From Paracoccaceae bacterium (GTDB lineage: Bacteria > Pseudomonadota > Alphaproteobacteria > Rhodobacterales > Rhodobacteraceae), in contig JAAFAB010000001.1 in the NCBI GenBank assembly GCA_018222585.1, positions 220,166 to 284,165 of the forward strand: 64,000 nt of DNA, read 5' to 3'. Position 1 is the first letter of the stretch, and every line of letters starts with the position of its first letter. The notes under the pieces are model-generated. The model had not been told where the DNA came from, did not search any database, and saw only the letters and a list, made by a program, of their open reading frames with translations. A program made the position numbers and the translations under genes. This document shows, piece after piece, positions 24,864 to 33,910 of this stretch.

Positions 24864-25511
24864 ATGCCCCATACCCCACCCGCCCGCGTCATCGTCTTCG
24901 GCGCCACCGGTTCCATCGGCCGCCTCGCCGTCGGCGAACTGCTGGCCCGTGGCCACGAGGTCACCGCCTTCGCCCGCCATCCCGAGACGCTCGACCAGAG
25001 CCACCCCCGGCTGCACCTCGTCGCCGGTGACGTGCAGGACCCGCCCGCCGTCGCCCGGGCGCTGGAAGGCCAGCAGGCCGTGGTGATCACGCTCGGCGCC
25101 GGGCGCAGCCTGCGCTCGCGGGTCCGCTCGGAGGGCACGCTGGCGATCATCCGCGCCATGCAGGCGCGCGGGATCCGGCGGCTGGTCGTGCAATCCACCC
25201 TCGGCGCTCACGACAGCTGGTCGAACCTGAACTTCTACTGGAAGCGCATCATGTTCGGCGGTCTGCTGCGTACCGTCTTCCGCGACCATGAGCGGCAGGA
25301 GGACATGGTGCGCGCCTCGGGCCTCGACTGGACCATCCTGCGCCCTGCCGCCTTCATCGAGGGCCCCGCCGAAGCACCCTACCTGGAGGACGTGCCGCCG
25401 CGCCGCCGCGGCCTGGCGCTGACCATCCCGCGCGCCGCCATCGCCAGGTTTCTCGGCCGGGAGCTGAGCGAGGCGCGCTATCTCGGCCGCGCCGTCGGCC
25501 TCAGCCAGTAG
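24864..25511 (+). CDS. NAD(P)H-binding Rossmann oxidoreductase/epimerase-like protein
   Basis: This encodes 215 residues of the atypical SDR (NmrA/BLVRB) type. The nucleotide site is VIVFGATGSIGRLAVGELL, then RHPETL, and DVQDP. WTILRPAAFIEGPA is typical of the group. The reaction is not known; family members reduce flavins or sense NADP(H). I chose ATG 24864 because GAAAGGA lies just upstream and homology starts there. It is under the TetR operators, with a DUF1772-like membrane gene 11 bp behind. Confidence 0.85.
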   Translation: MPHTPPARVIVFGATGSIGRLAVGELLARGHEVTAFARHPETLDQSHPRLHLVAGDVQDPPAVARALEGQQAVVITLGAGRSLRSRVRSEGTLAIIRAMQARGIRRLVVQSTLGAHDSWSNLNFYWKRIMFGGLLRTVFRDHERQEDMVRASGLDWTILRPAAFIEGPAEAPYLEDVPPRRRGLALTIPRAAIARFLGRELSEARYLGRAVGLSQ

Positions 25512-25522
25512 GAGGGCGAACC

Positions 25523-25993
25523 ATGCTTGTCACCCTGGCCGCCGGTGTCGCGGCGCTTCTGGTTTCGGGCGTCTTCCTGGGCTTCTCGGATTTCATCCTG
25601 CGCGGCCTCGCGCAGGCCCCCGGAGACGCCGGGGCGGCAGCGATGCGCGGATTGAACCGCACCGTCTACCGCTCGCTCTTCATGGTTCTGCTGATCGGGC
25701 TGGGGCCGGTCGCGGTCGCGCTGGCCCTGGCGGGGCTGGCGGGTCTCCTGCCCGGCGCACCGCTGCTGGTGGCGGCGGCGCTGGTCTACCTCGGCGGGGT
25801 CATGGTGGTCACCGGGCGGGGCAACGTGCCGATGAACCAGCGCCTTGCGTTGCTCGACGCCGAAAGCCCCGGCGCGCGCGCCTTCTGGCGCCACTACCTC
25901 GGGGCCTGGGCACGGCTGAACCACATCCGCACCGCCGCCAGCTTCCTGACCGGGGTGCTGTGGATCGCCGCAGCCCTGAACATGGCGCCCTGA
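25523..25993 (+). CDS. DUF1772-like membrane protein (anthrone oxygenase-like)
   Basis: This encodes 156 residues with four probable membrane segments (near 5-25, 52-72, 76-97, 137-153). The GFSDFILRGL, RGNVPMNQRL and W..YL..WARLNHIRT pattern fits DUF1772, a family that contains noncatalytic and anthrone-oxygenase-like members. Position 11 bp after the oxidoreductase implies the same TetR control. Function is unknown. Confidence 0.75.
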   Translation: MLVTLAAGVAALLVSGVFLGFSDFILRGLAQAPGDAGAAAMRGLNRTVYRSLFMVLLIGLGPVAVALALAGLAGLLPGAPLLVAAALVYLGGVMVVTGRGNVPMNQRLALLDAESPGARAFWRHYLGAWARLNHIRTAASFLTGVLWIAAALNMAP

Positions 25994-26226
25994 CCGGGGT
26001 CAGGTCTCGACGGCTGTCCGCGCCGCATGGCGGGCCGGACAGGAGGCGCCCTGCCCCGTTCTCTGGCGACAGCGAGGCCATGGAGAGATGACGCGCCTGC
26101 GGGACGAAAACCGCAGGGCCAGCTTCAAGCGGTCGTACGTGACGGATGGCGCGGCTCCGGCCCAGCCAGCCGGGCCCGGAAGCCCCAAGCAGCCGGGATC
26201 CACCCGACGCCCGCGACGGGTCGGGG

Positions 26227-26805
26227 TCAATCGGCCCGGCGTTCGGTGGCGGTTTCGCCCAGCAGTTCCCGGGTGGCGGCCTCGCCCAGCAGTTCGCCCG
26301 AGGCGTTGAGATCGGCCATCACACCCATCAGCTTGGAAAGGGCGCGGTAGAAGGTGCGCCGCTCGGCCTGGGTCAGCTTCTCCAGCAGGTACTGCTGACG
26401 GGCCCGGCCCACCCGCAGCACCTCCCGGCCCACCGTCAGCCCCTCTTCGGTCAGTTCGAAGATGGCGCGGCGGGCGTCCTTGGGATCGGTCGCCTTGCGC
26501 ATGTAGCCGCGATCCACCAGCGAGGCGGCGGCGCGGCTGATCTGCGCCCCGTCCAGCAGCAGCTTCTCGCAGATCTCGCCGTAGGAAAGCGGCTCGCTGT
26601 CCACCAGCCGGGTCAGCACGCGGCCCTCGGCCAGGGTCAGGTCGAAATGCCGCGCGTTGTACTTGGAGATGTTGCGGTTGAACTCCCCCGACAACATGCC
26701 GATGCGATAGGTGAGGTATTCCTCGTGATCCATCAGCGTGTAGTTGGGGCCGCCGGTCTCATCCAGGAAGGCAGGCATCTGCCAATAGGGTTGGCTCTTG
26801 GGCAT
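26227..26805 (-). CDS. MarR-family regulator
   Basis: This encodes 192 residues, slightly long for MarR because of N- and C-terminal tails of about 30 residues. The winged helix has EICEKLLLDGAQISRAAASL and DPKDARRAIFELTEEGL (the wing). The upstream region has two TTGAC/GTCAA dyads, so autorepression is likely. It faces no obvious divergent partner; the next gene ends 187 bp upstream. The 233-bp gap on its 3' side (25994-26226) shows nothing recognisable. Confidence 0.88.
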   Translation of the reverse strand: MPKSQPYWQMPAFLDETGGPNYTLMDHEEYLTYRIGMLSGEFNRNISKYNARHFDLTLAEGRVLTRLVDSEPLSYGEICEKLLLDGAQISRAAASLVDRGYMRKATDPKDARRAIFELTEEGLTVGREVLRVGRARQQYLLEKLTQAERRTFYRALSKLMGVMADLNASGELLGEAATRELLGETATERRAD

Positions 26806-26853
26806 CGGGGTGACCTGCTAGAAAGGGTTGCGGCTGACACTAGGCCGAATTCG

Positions 26854-26886
26854 TTGACCCGTCAAACAATTGACCCGGCCTGTCAA
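26854..26886. promoter_or_regulatory. MarR operator candidates
   Basis: TTGACCCGTCAA (26854-26865) and TTGACCCGGCCTGTCAA (26870-26886) share the TTGAC/GTCAA arms with spacers of 2 and 7 bp. They lie 49-81 bp before the MarR start. Confidence 0.5.
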
Positions 26887-26992
26887 ACAAATTGCCCGTC
26901 GCTGGCGCGCTTTGTCGGCACATGCCATCCTTTTGCGCAGCTTGCACGCCCGGGGGCGTTCACGTTCGCGTTTCTGTGTCCAAACTGTCGCA

Positions 26993-27883
26993 TCAGGCGA
27001 CGATCCGCCGCACCAGGGCGCGCGCCAGCGCCACCACGTCGGGGCAGTCCAGCGGCGCCTCTCCCTCTGGCGGCACGGCGGTGTCGAAGTGCAGCCCGTA
27101 GACATCCGCGAGGCGGGCATTGCCGGGCGCCACCTCGGCCAGGATCTCGGCGCGCAGCACCCGGCCAAGACCATGGGACCGCCGGTCGCCGCGGAAGGCC
27201 CAGGTGGCCAGGGGCACGAGGCGGCGCAGCCGGTGGCGGGTGAGCAGCGCCGAGAGCGCCGCCACGTTCATCGAGGGCGAGAGGTTGGCCAGCTGCTTCG
27301 GCCCCGAAGCGAAGGGCAGATCCGCCGCCGCCAGGAACTGCGCCACCGCGCCGCCCTCGGCGCCCGGGTCGTAGGCGCGGGCCTCGACCCGGGCGAAATC
27401 GGCCCAGAAATCCAGGATACGGTCGTATTCCCGCCGCTTGCGGTGCCAGTCGCGCCGGCAGAACTCGGCCAGCGAGAGGCCGGTCTGGCCCTGTTTGCAG
27501 AGCTGGTTCCAGTGGCTTTCCATCAGCCGATCCTGGCGACGGAAGAGACCGACGACGGTGACCTCGTAATCCTCCGCGAGGCGGCGCAGCGGGGCGAAGG
27601 CATGGTAGCAGGGCAGCGACAGCCCCTCTTCGGAGAGGATCAGACCGGGCTGGCCCGAGGCGGCGTGATCGGCGCGGATGGCGGAATACTCCCCCTCGAA
27701 ACGGCCCTCGGCCAGGGCACGGTAGAGACTGGTGTGCTTGGGGATCTCCGGGTGCGGCGGCCGGTCCGTGGCGCCGTAGTGCCAGCCCGCCGCCGCAAGC
27801 GCCGCGCCATGCCCCGAGAGCCAGCCCTGGATCGCCGTGGTGCCGGTCTTGTGGGTGCCGATATGCAGGATCAGTCGCGGCAT
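26993..27883 (-). CDS. Sulfotransferase-like protein
   Basis: This encodes 296 residues. HIGTHKTGTTAIQGWL at the N-terminus is the 5'-phosphosulfate-binding loop of the sulfotransferase fold. LFRRQDRLMESHWNQL is at the place of the 3'-phosphate-binding segment. It probably transfers sulfate from PAPS to a sugar or lipid, or is a noncatalytic relative. It overlaps the SDR gene (13 bp) and is last in a three-gene set with KpsS. Confidence 0.72.
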   Translation of the reverse strand: MPRLILHIGTHKTGTTAIQGWLSGHGAALAAAGWHYGATDRPPHPEIPKHTSLYRALAEGRFEGEYSAIRADHAASGQPGLILSEEGLSLPCYHAFAPLRRLAEDYEVTVVGLFRRQDRLMESHWNQLCKQGQTGLSLAEFCRRDWHRKRREYDRILDFWADFARVEARAYDPGAEGGAVAQFLAAADLPFASGPKQLANLSPSMNVAALSALLTRHRLRRLVPLATWAFRGDRRSHGLGRVLRAEILAEVAPGNARLADVYGLHFDTAVPPEGEAPLDCPDVVALARALVRRIVA

Positions 27884-28701
27884 CTTCGGCGCGGCGCCTC
27901 CCCGGGGCCAAGCGGCGGGTTGTCGACGCAGAACCGCTGGTCGCGCAGCAGCGCCGCCCGCAGCCGCCAGGGCAGCAGGTTGAGCAGCCCGAGGGCCAGC
28001 GTCGCGCGGCGCGGGAAGGCCAGGTGGCTGGCGCCCCGGTCATGGGCGCGCAGGATGCGGCGGGCGGCCTGCTCGGGCTGCAGCAGCATCGGCAGGGCGC
28101 CACGATGCTGCGCCGCCTGGCGGGTGGCGACATGGCCCGGCTCGACCAGCAGGACCGAGACACCGGTGCCCGCCAGGTCCGCCCGGAGAGCGTGCGCGTA
28201 ACTGGACAGCCCGGCCTTGCTGGCGCTGTAGGCCCGCGCATCGGGCAGCGGATCGCGCGCGGCAAGCGAGCTGAGCAGCAGGATGGTGCCCTGCCCGGCG
28301 GGGCGCATCCGTTCGGCCGCCGCCTCGGCCAGGGCGATGGTCGCGGTGAGGTTCACCTCGATCAGGCGGCGCGACAGGGCCTCGGGCACCGGCGCGCCCG
28401 GCGCCGGGCGGCCACCGAAGAGGCCCATGGCGATGATCATCAGCTCGGGCGGCGCCGGGGTCGAGGCCGCCGCCAGCCAGTCCGCCGCCGCGCCGGGCGC
28501 GCAGAGGTCCGCAGGATGCAGCCCGACCGTCGCCCCCGCGGCGCGAAGCGCCCCGGCGGTACGCTCCAGCGCCGGCAACTCACGCGCGGCCAGAAAGAGA
28601 TGCACCCCCGGCCCGGCCAGGGCCTGCGCCAGGGCCGCGCCGATACCCCGGCTGCCCCCGGCAATCGCGATGCGCGTCGGTCTGGCGCGGATCCTAGACA
28701 T
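27871..28701 (-). CDS. Short-chain dehydrogenase/reductase
   Basis: This encodes 276 residues. The nucleotide motif is IAGGSRGIGAALAQAL, and the catalytic Ser and YxxxK are in LLLSSLAARD and YSASKAGLSSY. The C-terminus has a hydrophobic, basic patch (LGLLNLLPWRLRAALL) that could touch a membrane. In the island context it could reduce the ketone made by the alpha-oxoamine synthase, as 3-ketosphinganine reductases do; this is inference. I chose the start at 28701 because it overlaps kpsS by 8 bp and matches the family. Confidence 0.83.
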   Translation of the reverse strand: MSRIRARPTRIAIAGGSRGIGAALAQALAGPGVHLFLAARELPALERTAGALRAAGATVGLHPADLCAPGAAADWLAAASTPAPPELMIIAMGLFGGRPAPGAPVPEALSRRLIEVNLTATIALAEAAAERMRPAGQGTILLLSSLAARDPLPDARAYSASKAGLSSYAHALRADLAGTGVSVLLVEPGHVATRQAAQHRGALPMLLQPEQAARRILRAHDRGASHLAFPRRATLALGLLNLLPWRLRAALLRDQRFCVDNPPLGPGEAPRRRCRD

Positions 28702-30076
28702 CGACTGCTTCCGGCATTGGTGCTTGTGCCGCCCCCTGCATATACCCCGGCCTGTCCCCCCGTTCGCACCCGTGTACCGGCACCCCGATCGCCCGGGCAC
28801 GGGCCAGGCGCGGCGGGGCGTCATCGAAGATGTCGGGCGGCGCGCCATGCTCCAGCAGGCGGTCGGCGAGGGCGGTGACGGCTTTGCGCATCCCTTCGGT
28901 GCCGTAGAAGTCGCCGCGCACATGCAGATGGGCGGCGAAAACCCGCAGCACATCGGCCAGCAGCTCAGGATCCGGCGGCGCCGGCGCGCGCCAGAAGCCG
29001 TCAAGCCCGCCCTGGTGCGTCAGCCCCGGCATGTCGTAGACCGCGACCCCCGCCACCCGCACCGGGCAGCGACGCGCCAGCGCCATCAGCCCGGCGGTGG
29101 AGTTCACCGTCACCAGCCCGCGCGCCCGCAACGCCCAGTCCTCCAGCGCACCGCCATCCAGCACCTGCACCCGCCCCGCCAATCCGAGCGCCCGCGCCCG
29201 CCGGGCCAGGAAGCGCCGCCAGGGCACCAGTCCGTTGTCATGAGGATGCAGCTTGACCACCAGCTCGGCCCCCGACGGCGCGGCGCGGGCGAAGGAGGCC
29301 AGCACCTCGGCGAGGAAGGCGCGCTGGTCGCGATAGGGGGAATTGGCGCGGATCTGGTAATCCCCCTGCATCTGCAGCGCGACCAGGAAGAAAGGGGTTC
29401 CCCCGATGCGCAGGCGTCGCGCCAGCGCCCTTGCCTCGCCCACCCCGCGCCTCGCGCGCCGGTGGCGCGGCAGGTAGGAGAGATATTCCACCACCGGATT
29501 GTGCCGGCGGTCGCGCCGGTATCCGGGGTAAAGCATCCAGCACAGGTAGTTGGAGAGATGGTAGAGCACGTCCCCGCGTGCCTCCGCCTCGGGCGGGAAA
29601 GCGAAACAGCGCGCCAGGTCTGGCCGGGGCAGGCCCCAGGCCGCGGCGCGCAGCCGCCGGGGATCAGAGGTGAGACGGGAATAGGCCCCCTGCCCGCCCG
29701 GCTCGGCGACGATCCAGTCGGGGCGCAGGTAGCCATATTCGTAGGAGGTGACGTTGAGGCCCAGCCTCTCGCCCACCTCGCGGGCGGCGACATGATAGGG
29801 AATCCGGTCGCCGAAGTAGAGGATATCCGTGATCCCGCGCGCCCTGCAGAACCGTTCCAGCCAGGCAGGCCAGGCCGCGAGGCTGCCGCGGTAGGAACAG
29901 CTGCCGGCACCGCGCCAGAACAGCCAGTCGCCGAGGCAGAGGTTGATCCGCCAGACCTCGGCGCCGCGGGCGCGCAGTTCGGCCCCGAGACGACGTGCGA
30001 AATCCGAGGGCGGCCCTTGCAGGAAAAGCACCTTGGTGGCGTTGGCCGGGCGGCACACGGGATGCAAGAATGACAT
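28694..30076 (-). CDS. KpsS-like capsule polysaccharide biosynthesis protein
   Basis: This encodes 460 residues. VLFLQGPPSDFARRLGAEL, VWRINLCLGDWLFW and YEYGYLRPDWIVAEPGG follow the KpsS/LipB pattern of beta-Kdo transferases, which build the lipid linker of capsules. VVKLHPHDN and TVNSTAGLMAL fit the donor domain. The start at 30076 avoids overlapping the divergent methyltransferase; a Met 17 codons upstream would overlap it. It is the first gene of kpsS-SDR-sulfotransferase. Confidence 0.83.
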   Translation of the reverse strand: MSFLHPVCRPANATKVLFLQGPPSDFARRLGAELRARGAEVWRINLCLGDWLFWRGAGSCSYRGSLAAWPAWLERFCRARGITDILYFGDRIPYHVAAREVGERLGLNVTSYEYGYLRPDWIVAEPGGQGAYSRLTSDPRRLRAAAWGLPRPDLARCFAFPPEAEARGDVLYHLSNYLCWMLYPGYRRDRRHNPVVEYLSYLPRHRRARRGVGEARALARRLRIGGTPFFLVALQMQGDYQIRANSPYRDQRAFLAEVLASFARAAPSGAELVVKLHPHDNGLVPWRRFLARRARALGLAGRVQVLDGGALEDWALRARGLVTVNSTAGLMALARRCPVRVAGVAVYDMPGLTHQGGLDGFWRAPAPPDPELLADVLRVFAAHLHVRGDFYGTEGMRKAVTALADRLLEHGAPPDIFDDAPPRLARARAIGVPVHGCERGDRPGYMQGAAQAPMPEAVDV

Positions 30077-30125
30077 CAGCCGCCCTCCCCGCGCCGGGGC
30101 CGGGCCGGAGAGGAGAGCCGCCGCC

Positions 30126-30944
30126 ATGCCCGATTTCCTGCGCGCCCAAGGCGACCGGCGCAGCGCGCCGGCCCGGCTGGGATATCACCTGCTGGATCTC
30201 GTCTCATACGAAGGTGCCTACCTGCTGGGCCCGGCGCGGCACGAGCTGTTCTTCAACGCGGGCTATCTGCCGCTGGCCGGGGATCTCGTCCTGCCGGAAA
30301 GGCTTGAGCCCGAAGCCCATGCGGCGATGATGTATCACCTCGTCGCCCGCAGTCACCCGGCCGAGGCCGGGGTCACACCGGCGCCGCGCCGTCTGCTCGA
30401 CGTGGGCTGCGGGCCGGGCGGGGGGTTGCTGTACATGGCTGCACTCTATCCCCGGGCACAGCTCTGCGGCACCGAACGGGCGATGGCGGGGCGGCGCCTG
30501 GCACGGCGACACCTGCCCGGGGCGCGGATCCTGTCGCCCCGCGCGCGCCTGCCCGGCCCCTTCGACCTGGTGACCGGGGTCGGCACACCGACCTACATCG
30601 GCCTGGCCGCCTTCCTGGCACGCTTCGCGCCCGAGCTGGCGCCGGGCGGCGTGATCTCGATCTCGGGCGGTTACCGGCAGGGGGACCATGCGCGGGTGCG
30701 GCGGACACTGGAAAGCGCCGCCGCCCCGCTGGGGCTGCAGCTGCTGAGCTATCGCGACATCGCCCGCCACACCTTCGCGGCGCTGCAGGCCGACATCCCG
30801 CGTCGCGAGGCGGCCATGGCGCGACTGCCCCGGCCTCTGCGGGCCTACGCCCGTCGCTGGGCCGACCTGCCCGGCACCCCCGAGTACGAGGAGTACCGGA
30901 GCGGTCGGCGCTGCGATTTCGCGGCGGTACTGCGGGCGGGCTGA
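30126..30944 (+). CDS. SAM-dependent methyltransferase
   Basis: This encodes 272 residues. Motif I is LLDVGCGPGGGLLYMA, and the fold follows class I. DLVTGVGTPTYIGLAAFL is motif IV-like. It is the only plus-strand gene between the two minus-strand sets of the island and converges on glfT2 within 2 bp. It may methylate a sugar or the amine of the lipid; the substrate is unknown. Confidence 0.8.
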   Translation: MPDFLRAQGDRRSAPARLGYHLLDLVSYEGAYLLGPARHELFFNAGYLPLAGDLVLPERLEPEAHAAMMYHLVARSHPAEAGVTPAPRRLLDVGCGPGGGLLYMAALYPRAQLCGTERAMAGRRLARRHLPGARILSPRARLPGPFDLVTGVGTPTYIGLAAFLARFAPELAPGGVISISGGYRQGDHARVRRTLESAAAPLGLQLLSYRDIARHTFAALQADIPRREAAMARLPRPLRAYARRWADLPGTPEYEEYRSGRRCDFAAVLRAG

Positions 30945-30946
30945 CC

Positions 30947-32734
30947 TCATCCGGCGAACCTCCGGTTCCAGGCCCGGCGGGCGCCATGCCGCGCGGTCCC
31001 GGCCCGCCACTGCCGGGCGGCGGCGCGATGGCGCAGCAGGAACAGCAGCCAGAGCCAGAGCGCCCGGGCCACCCCGGCCCACAGCTGCCGCCGGTCGGGG
31101 GTGAGGCAAAGGCAATCGCCCCCCTCCATGTCGCGCCGCCTCAGGTAGGGCCCGGGGCCGGCGGTGGCCGGGTTGATCTCGTAGAGCGAGAGGCTGCCGG
31201 GCGCCGGGACAGCCCGCCCAGGGGAGAGGCTCAGGCGCAGGAGGCGGGCAACAAAATAGGGCACCTGGCGCCACAGCCCCGGGGGCAGCCCCGGCAGGGG
31301 TCCGGGCCTCGGGGCGGCGGGCGGTCCGGGGCGGCCGTCCTCCTGCGAGAAACGCGCCGTGATCGCCGCGTGATGCGTCAGGGGATTGCCTCCCAGCAGG
31401 GCGTCGGGGCCGTCGAGATAGTCCCTCACCGCCGCCTCGACCGCCCGGGCCATGCCGTACTGGTGGCAGAGCAGGCGCGAGACCAGCGCCCCCAGCACCT
31501 CGACCGGGCGGGGTGGTCGGGCGACATCGGGCAACAGGGCTGAGTTGATCAGCAGGTTGCGGTAATCGTAGTAGGTCAGCCAGGGCCGGGCCTTTGCGGC
31601 GAAGGCATCGTGCCAGACCCCACAGCCGGGCAAGGGCAGGCTTTCGATGCCCATGGTGCCCAGGCGGCAGCCGTATTCGATGTCATCGCCCCGGATGAAC
31701 AGCGGCAGCGGAAGCCCCGCGCGGCGCACGGCCGCCAGCGGCAGGGCACAGAACCACCAGCCGTTGTAATGCGCCGGCTGCACCCGGTCGAAGAGGGCCA
31801 GTACCCGCCGCCGCACCAGGTTGCGCCCCATCCCCCGGGAGACCACATGCCAGCCCGGGCGCAGCTGCGCGCCGGCTTCGTGCAGGACACGCGGGCGCTC
31901 GGCCTCCAGCATGGCCCCGCCGAGCGCGCGCGCCGCGCCGGTGAAGGAAATCGCATCGGTCAGCCGTCGCAGCATCCGCGCATCCAGCGCGATGTCGTCA
32001 TCCATCAACAGGTGGTGGGTCAGCCCGGCGGGGCTGTCCAGCGCCTCGGCCAGGCCCCGGGCAAAGCCCCCCGCCCCGCCCAGGTTGGGTTGCCGGATCA
32101 CCCGCGCCCCCAGCCGCTCCGCCTCGGCGCGAACCCGCGGATCGCTGAACGGCGCGCCCTGGTTGACCAGGAAGACCTCGGCCAGCTCGGGCAGGCTGCG
32201 CCGGATGCCGGCCAATTCCGCCAGCGTCACCGCCAGCTTGTCCTCGCGGTTGAAGGTGCAGATGCCGACCGAGAGGCGCACCGGGTCGGGCTCGGTCCCG
32301 GTGACGAAGGCGCCGTGCAGGATCTGGCAAGGACCGAGGCAGTCGATGACAAGCGCCAGGTGCCCCTCTTCCCCGGTCTCCTTCAGCGGCATGACGAAGG
32401 TCTCGCCCTCGCCCGCGATCTCCTGCAGGGTCAGCAGGCGGGGCGGCCGGTCGCCGCGCCGCAGTTCGACCGCAATCCGCGCGTGACCGCGCAGCGACAG
32501 CCGCAGCGCCAGGTCCTCGACCCGCGAATGGGGCAGCCAGAAGCCGAGATAGAGCGCATTGAACCAGGTGCCGAAATCCAGCCGCGTCCCGGCGGCGCAA
32601 TAGAGCTGCCCGCCCGCCTGGCGCACCGCCGGCTCGGCCGTGAGGTAGAGATCCTCGGGCCGTCCCTCGGCCGGGAACAGCAACTCTTGCAGGCGGTAGG
32701 TCGGTTCGTTGGGAAAGATGCCGGCGACGTTCAT
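30947..32734 (-). CDS. GlfT2-like galactofuranosyltransferase
   Basis: This encodes 595 residues. An N-terminal beta-rich domain (1-150) is followed by a GT-A domain (RLSVGICTFNREDKL; LLMDDDIALD with the DDD metal motif; IRGDDIEYGCRLG; catalytic-type WHD in GVWHDAFAAK). A helical C-terminal region follows. This order is that of mycobacterial GlfT2, which polymerises galactofuranose. The gene overlaps glf by ATGA, which strongly supports UDP-Galf as donor. The last 120 residues are very Pro/Arg-rich. Confidence 0.9.
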   Translation of the reverse strand: MNVAGIFPNEPTYRLQELLFPAEGRPEDLYLTAEPAVRQAGGQLYCAAGTRLDFGTWFNALYLGFWLPHSRVEDLALRLSLRGHARIAVELRRGDRPPRLLTLQEIAGEGETFVMPLKETGEEGHLALVIDCLGPCQILHGAFVTGTEPDPVRLSVGICTFNREDKLAVTLAELAGIRRSLPELAEVFLVNQGAPFSDPRVRAEAERLGARVIRQPNLGGAGGFARGLAEALDSPAGLTHHLLMDDDIALDARMLRRLTDAISFTGAARALGGAMLEAERPRVLHEAGAQLRPGWHVVSRGMGRNLVRRRVLALFDRVQPAHYNGWWFCALPLAAVRRAGLPLPLFIRGDDIEYGCRLGTMGIESLPLPGCGVWHDAFAAKARPWLTYYDYRNLLINSALLPDVARPPRPVEVLGALVSRLLCHQYGMARAVEAAVRDYLDGPDALLGGNPLTHHAAITARFSQEDGRPGPPAAPRPGPLPGLPPGLWRQVPYFVARLLRLSLSPGRAVPAPGSLSLYEINPATAGPGPYLRRRDMEGGDCLCLTPDRRQLWAGVARALWLWLLFLLRHRAAARQWRAGTARHGARRAWNRRFAG

Positions 32735-33909
32735 GGTTCATGCACGAAGGCCGGAGCCGCCGCCTCCATCGCCCAGTGGTCTTCCAGCACCCGCGCGGTT
32801 TCCAGCGCCCGGGAGATGGCGCGGTCCATGTCGAGATAGGCATAGGTCCCGAGACGCCCGACGAAGGTCACCCCCGCTTCGGCCTTCGCCCGCGCGACAT
32901 ACTGCGATAGCCGCTTGCGGTCGTTCAGCAGACGCAGCGGATAATAGGGCGTGTCCCCGGGTCCGGCGTCGCGGCTGTATTCGCGGAAGCACAGGCTACG
33001 GTCCGGATCCGCCTCGGCCCAGGGGGCGAAGTGGCGATGTTCGGTGACACGGGTGAAGGGGACATCCTCGTCGCAGTAATTGACCACGGCGGTGCCCTGG
33101 ACATCGCCCAGGTCGGCCTCGATCCGCTCGAAATCAAGCGTCCGGTAGCGGAGCGGGCCGAGATCGCGGCCGAAGTAGCGATCCAGCGGGCCGGTGTAGA
33201 TCACGTGGTCATGGCCCTCCGCCCGCCCCTCGAAAGGCGCGCCGAGGCGCAGCGACACCCGGTCCGTCGCCAGGATCGCCGCCACCATGTCGGTATAGCC
33301 CCGCCGCGGAATGGCCTGATGGGGATGGTCGAAATAGCCGTCGTCGTAGTCGAAGCGCAGCGGCAGGCGCTTCAGGATCGAGGCCGGCAGCTCTGCCGGT
33401 TCGACACCCCATTGCTTGCGCGTGTAGCCGCGCAGGAAGGTGGCATAGATCCTTTCTCCGACGCAGCGCAGGGCCTGGTCCTCAAAGCTCTGTGGGCTGT
33501 CCCCGTCCTGCTGGCACTGGGAGGCGATGAAGGCGCGGGCCTCGTCGGGGGACATCACGCGCCCGAACAGCTGGTTGATGGTGTGCAGGTTGATCGGCAG
33601 GGAATAGACCTGTCCGCCGGCGACGGCCTTCACCCGGTGGCGGAAGGGCATCATCTCGGCGAAGCGATTGACATAGGCCCAGACTTCTTCATCCGCGGTG
33701 TGGAAGATATGAGGGCCGTAGGCATGGACCATGATGCCGCTGCGCGGGTCCTCCTCGGTGTGGCAATTGCCGGCGACATGGCGCCGTTCGTCCTGCACGG
33801 TGACCTCGTGCCCGCCCTCGGCCAGTTCGCGCGCCAGCACCGCGCCGGAGAGCCCGGCGCCGACGATCAGGATGCGCTTCGGCGCGCTGCGCGGGCGGCT
33901 CGCGTCCAT
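32731..33909 (-). CDS. glf: UDP-galactopyranose mutase
   Basis: This encodes 392 residues, normal for the family. FAD site ILIVGAGLSGAVLAREL; GPHIFHTADEEVW with the substrate-side His; YTRKQWGVEPAELP; HRHFAPW and CFREYSRDAGPGDTPYYPL. It converts UDP-galactopyranose to UDP-galactofuranose for the glycosyltransferase next to it. It starts 1 bp after the oxoamine synthase stop. Confidence 0.95.
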   Translation of the reverse strand: MDASRPRSAPKRILIVGAGLSGAVLARELAEGGHEVTVQDERRHVAGNCHTEEDPRSGIMVHAYGPHIFHTADEEVWAYVNRFAEMMPFRHRVKAVAGGQVYSLPINLHTINQLFGRVMSPDEARAFIASQCQQDGDSPQSFEDQALRCVGERIYATFLRGYTRKQWGVEPAELPASILKRLPLRFDYDDGYFDHPHQAIPRRGYTDMVAAILATDRVSLRLGAPFEGRAEGHDHVIYTGPLDRYFGRDLGPLRYRTLDFERIEADLGDVQGTAVVNYCDEDVPFTRVTEHRHFAPWAEADPDRSLCFREYSRDAGPGDTPYYPLRLLNDRKRLSQYVARAKAEAGVTFVGRLGTYAYLDMDRAISRALETARVLEDHWAMEAAAPAFVHEP

Positions 33910-33910
33910 C

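Noticed and set aside
30077..30127. Longer start for the kpsS-like gene
   Set aside because: It would overlap the start of the divergent methyltransferase and adds non-family residues.
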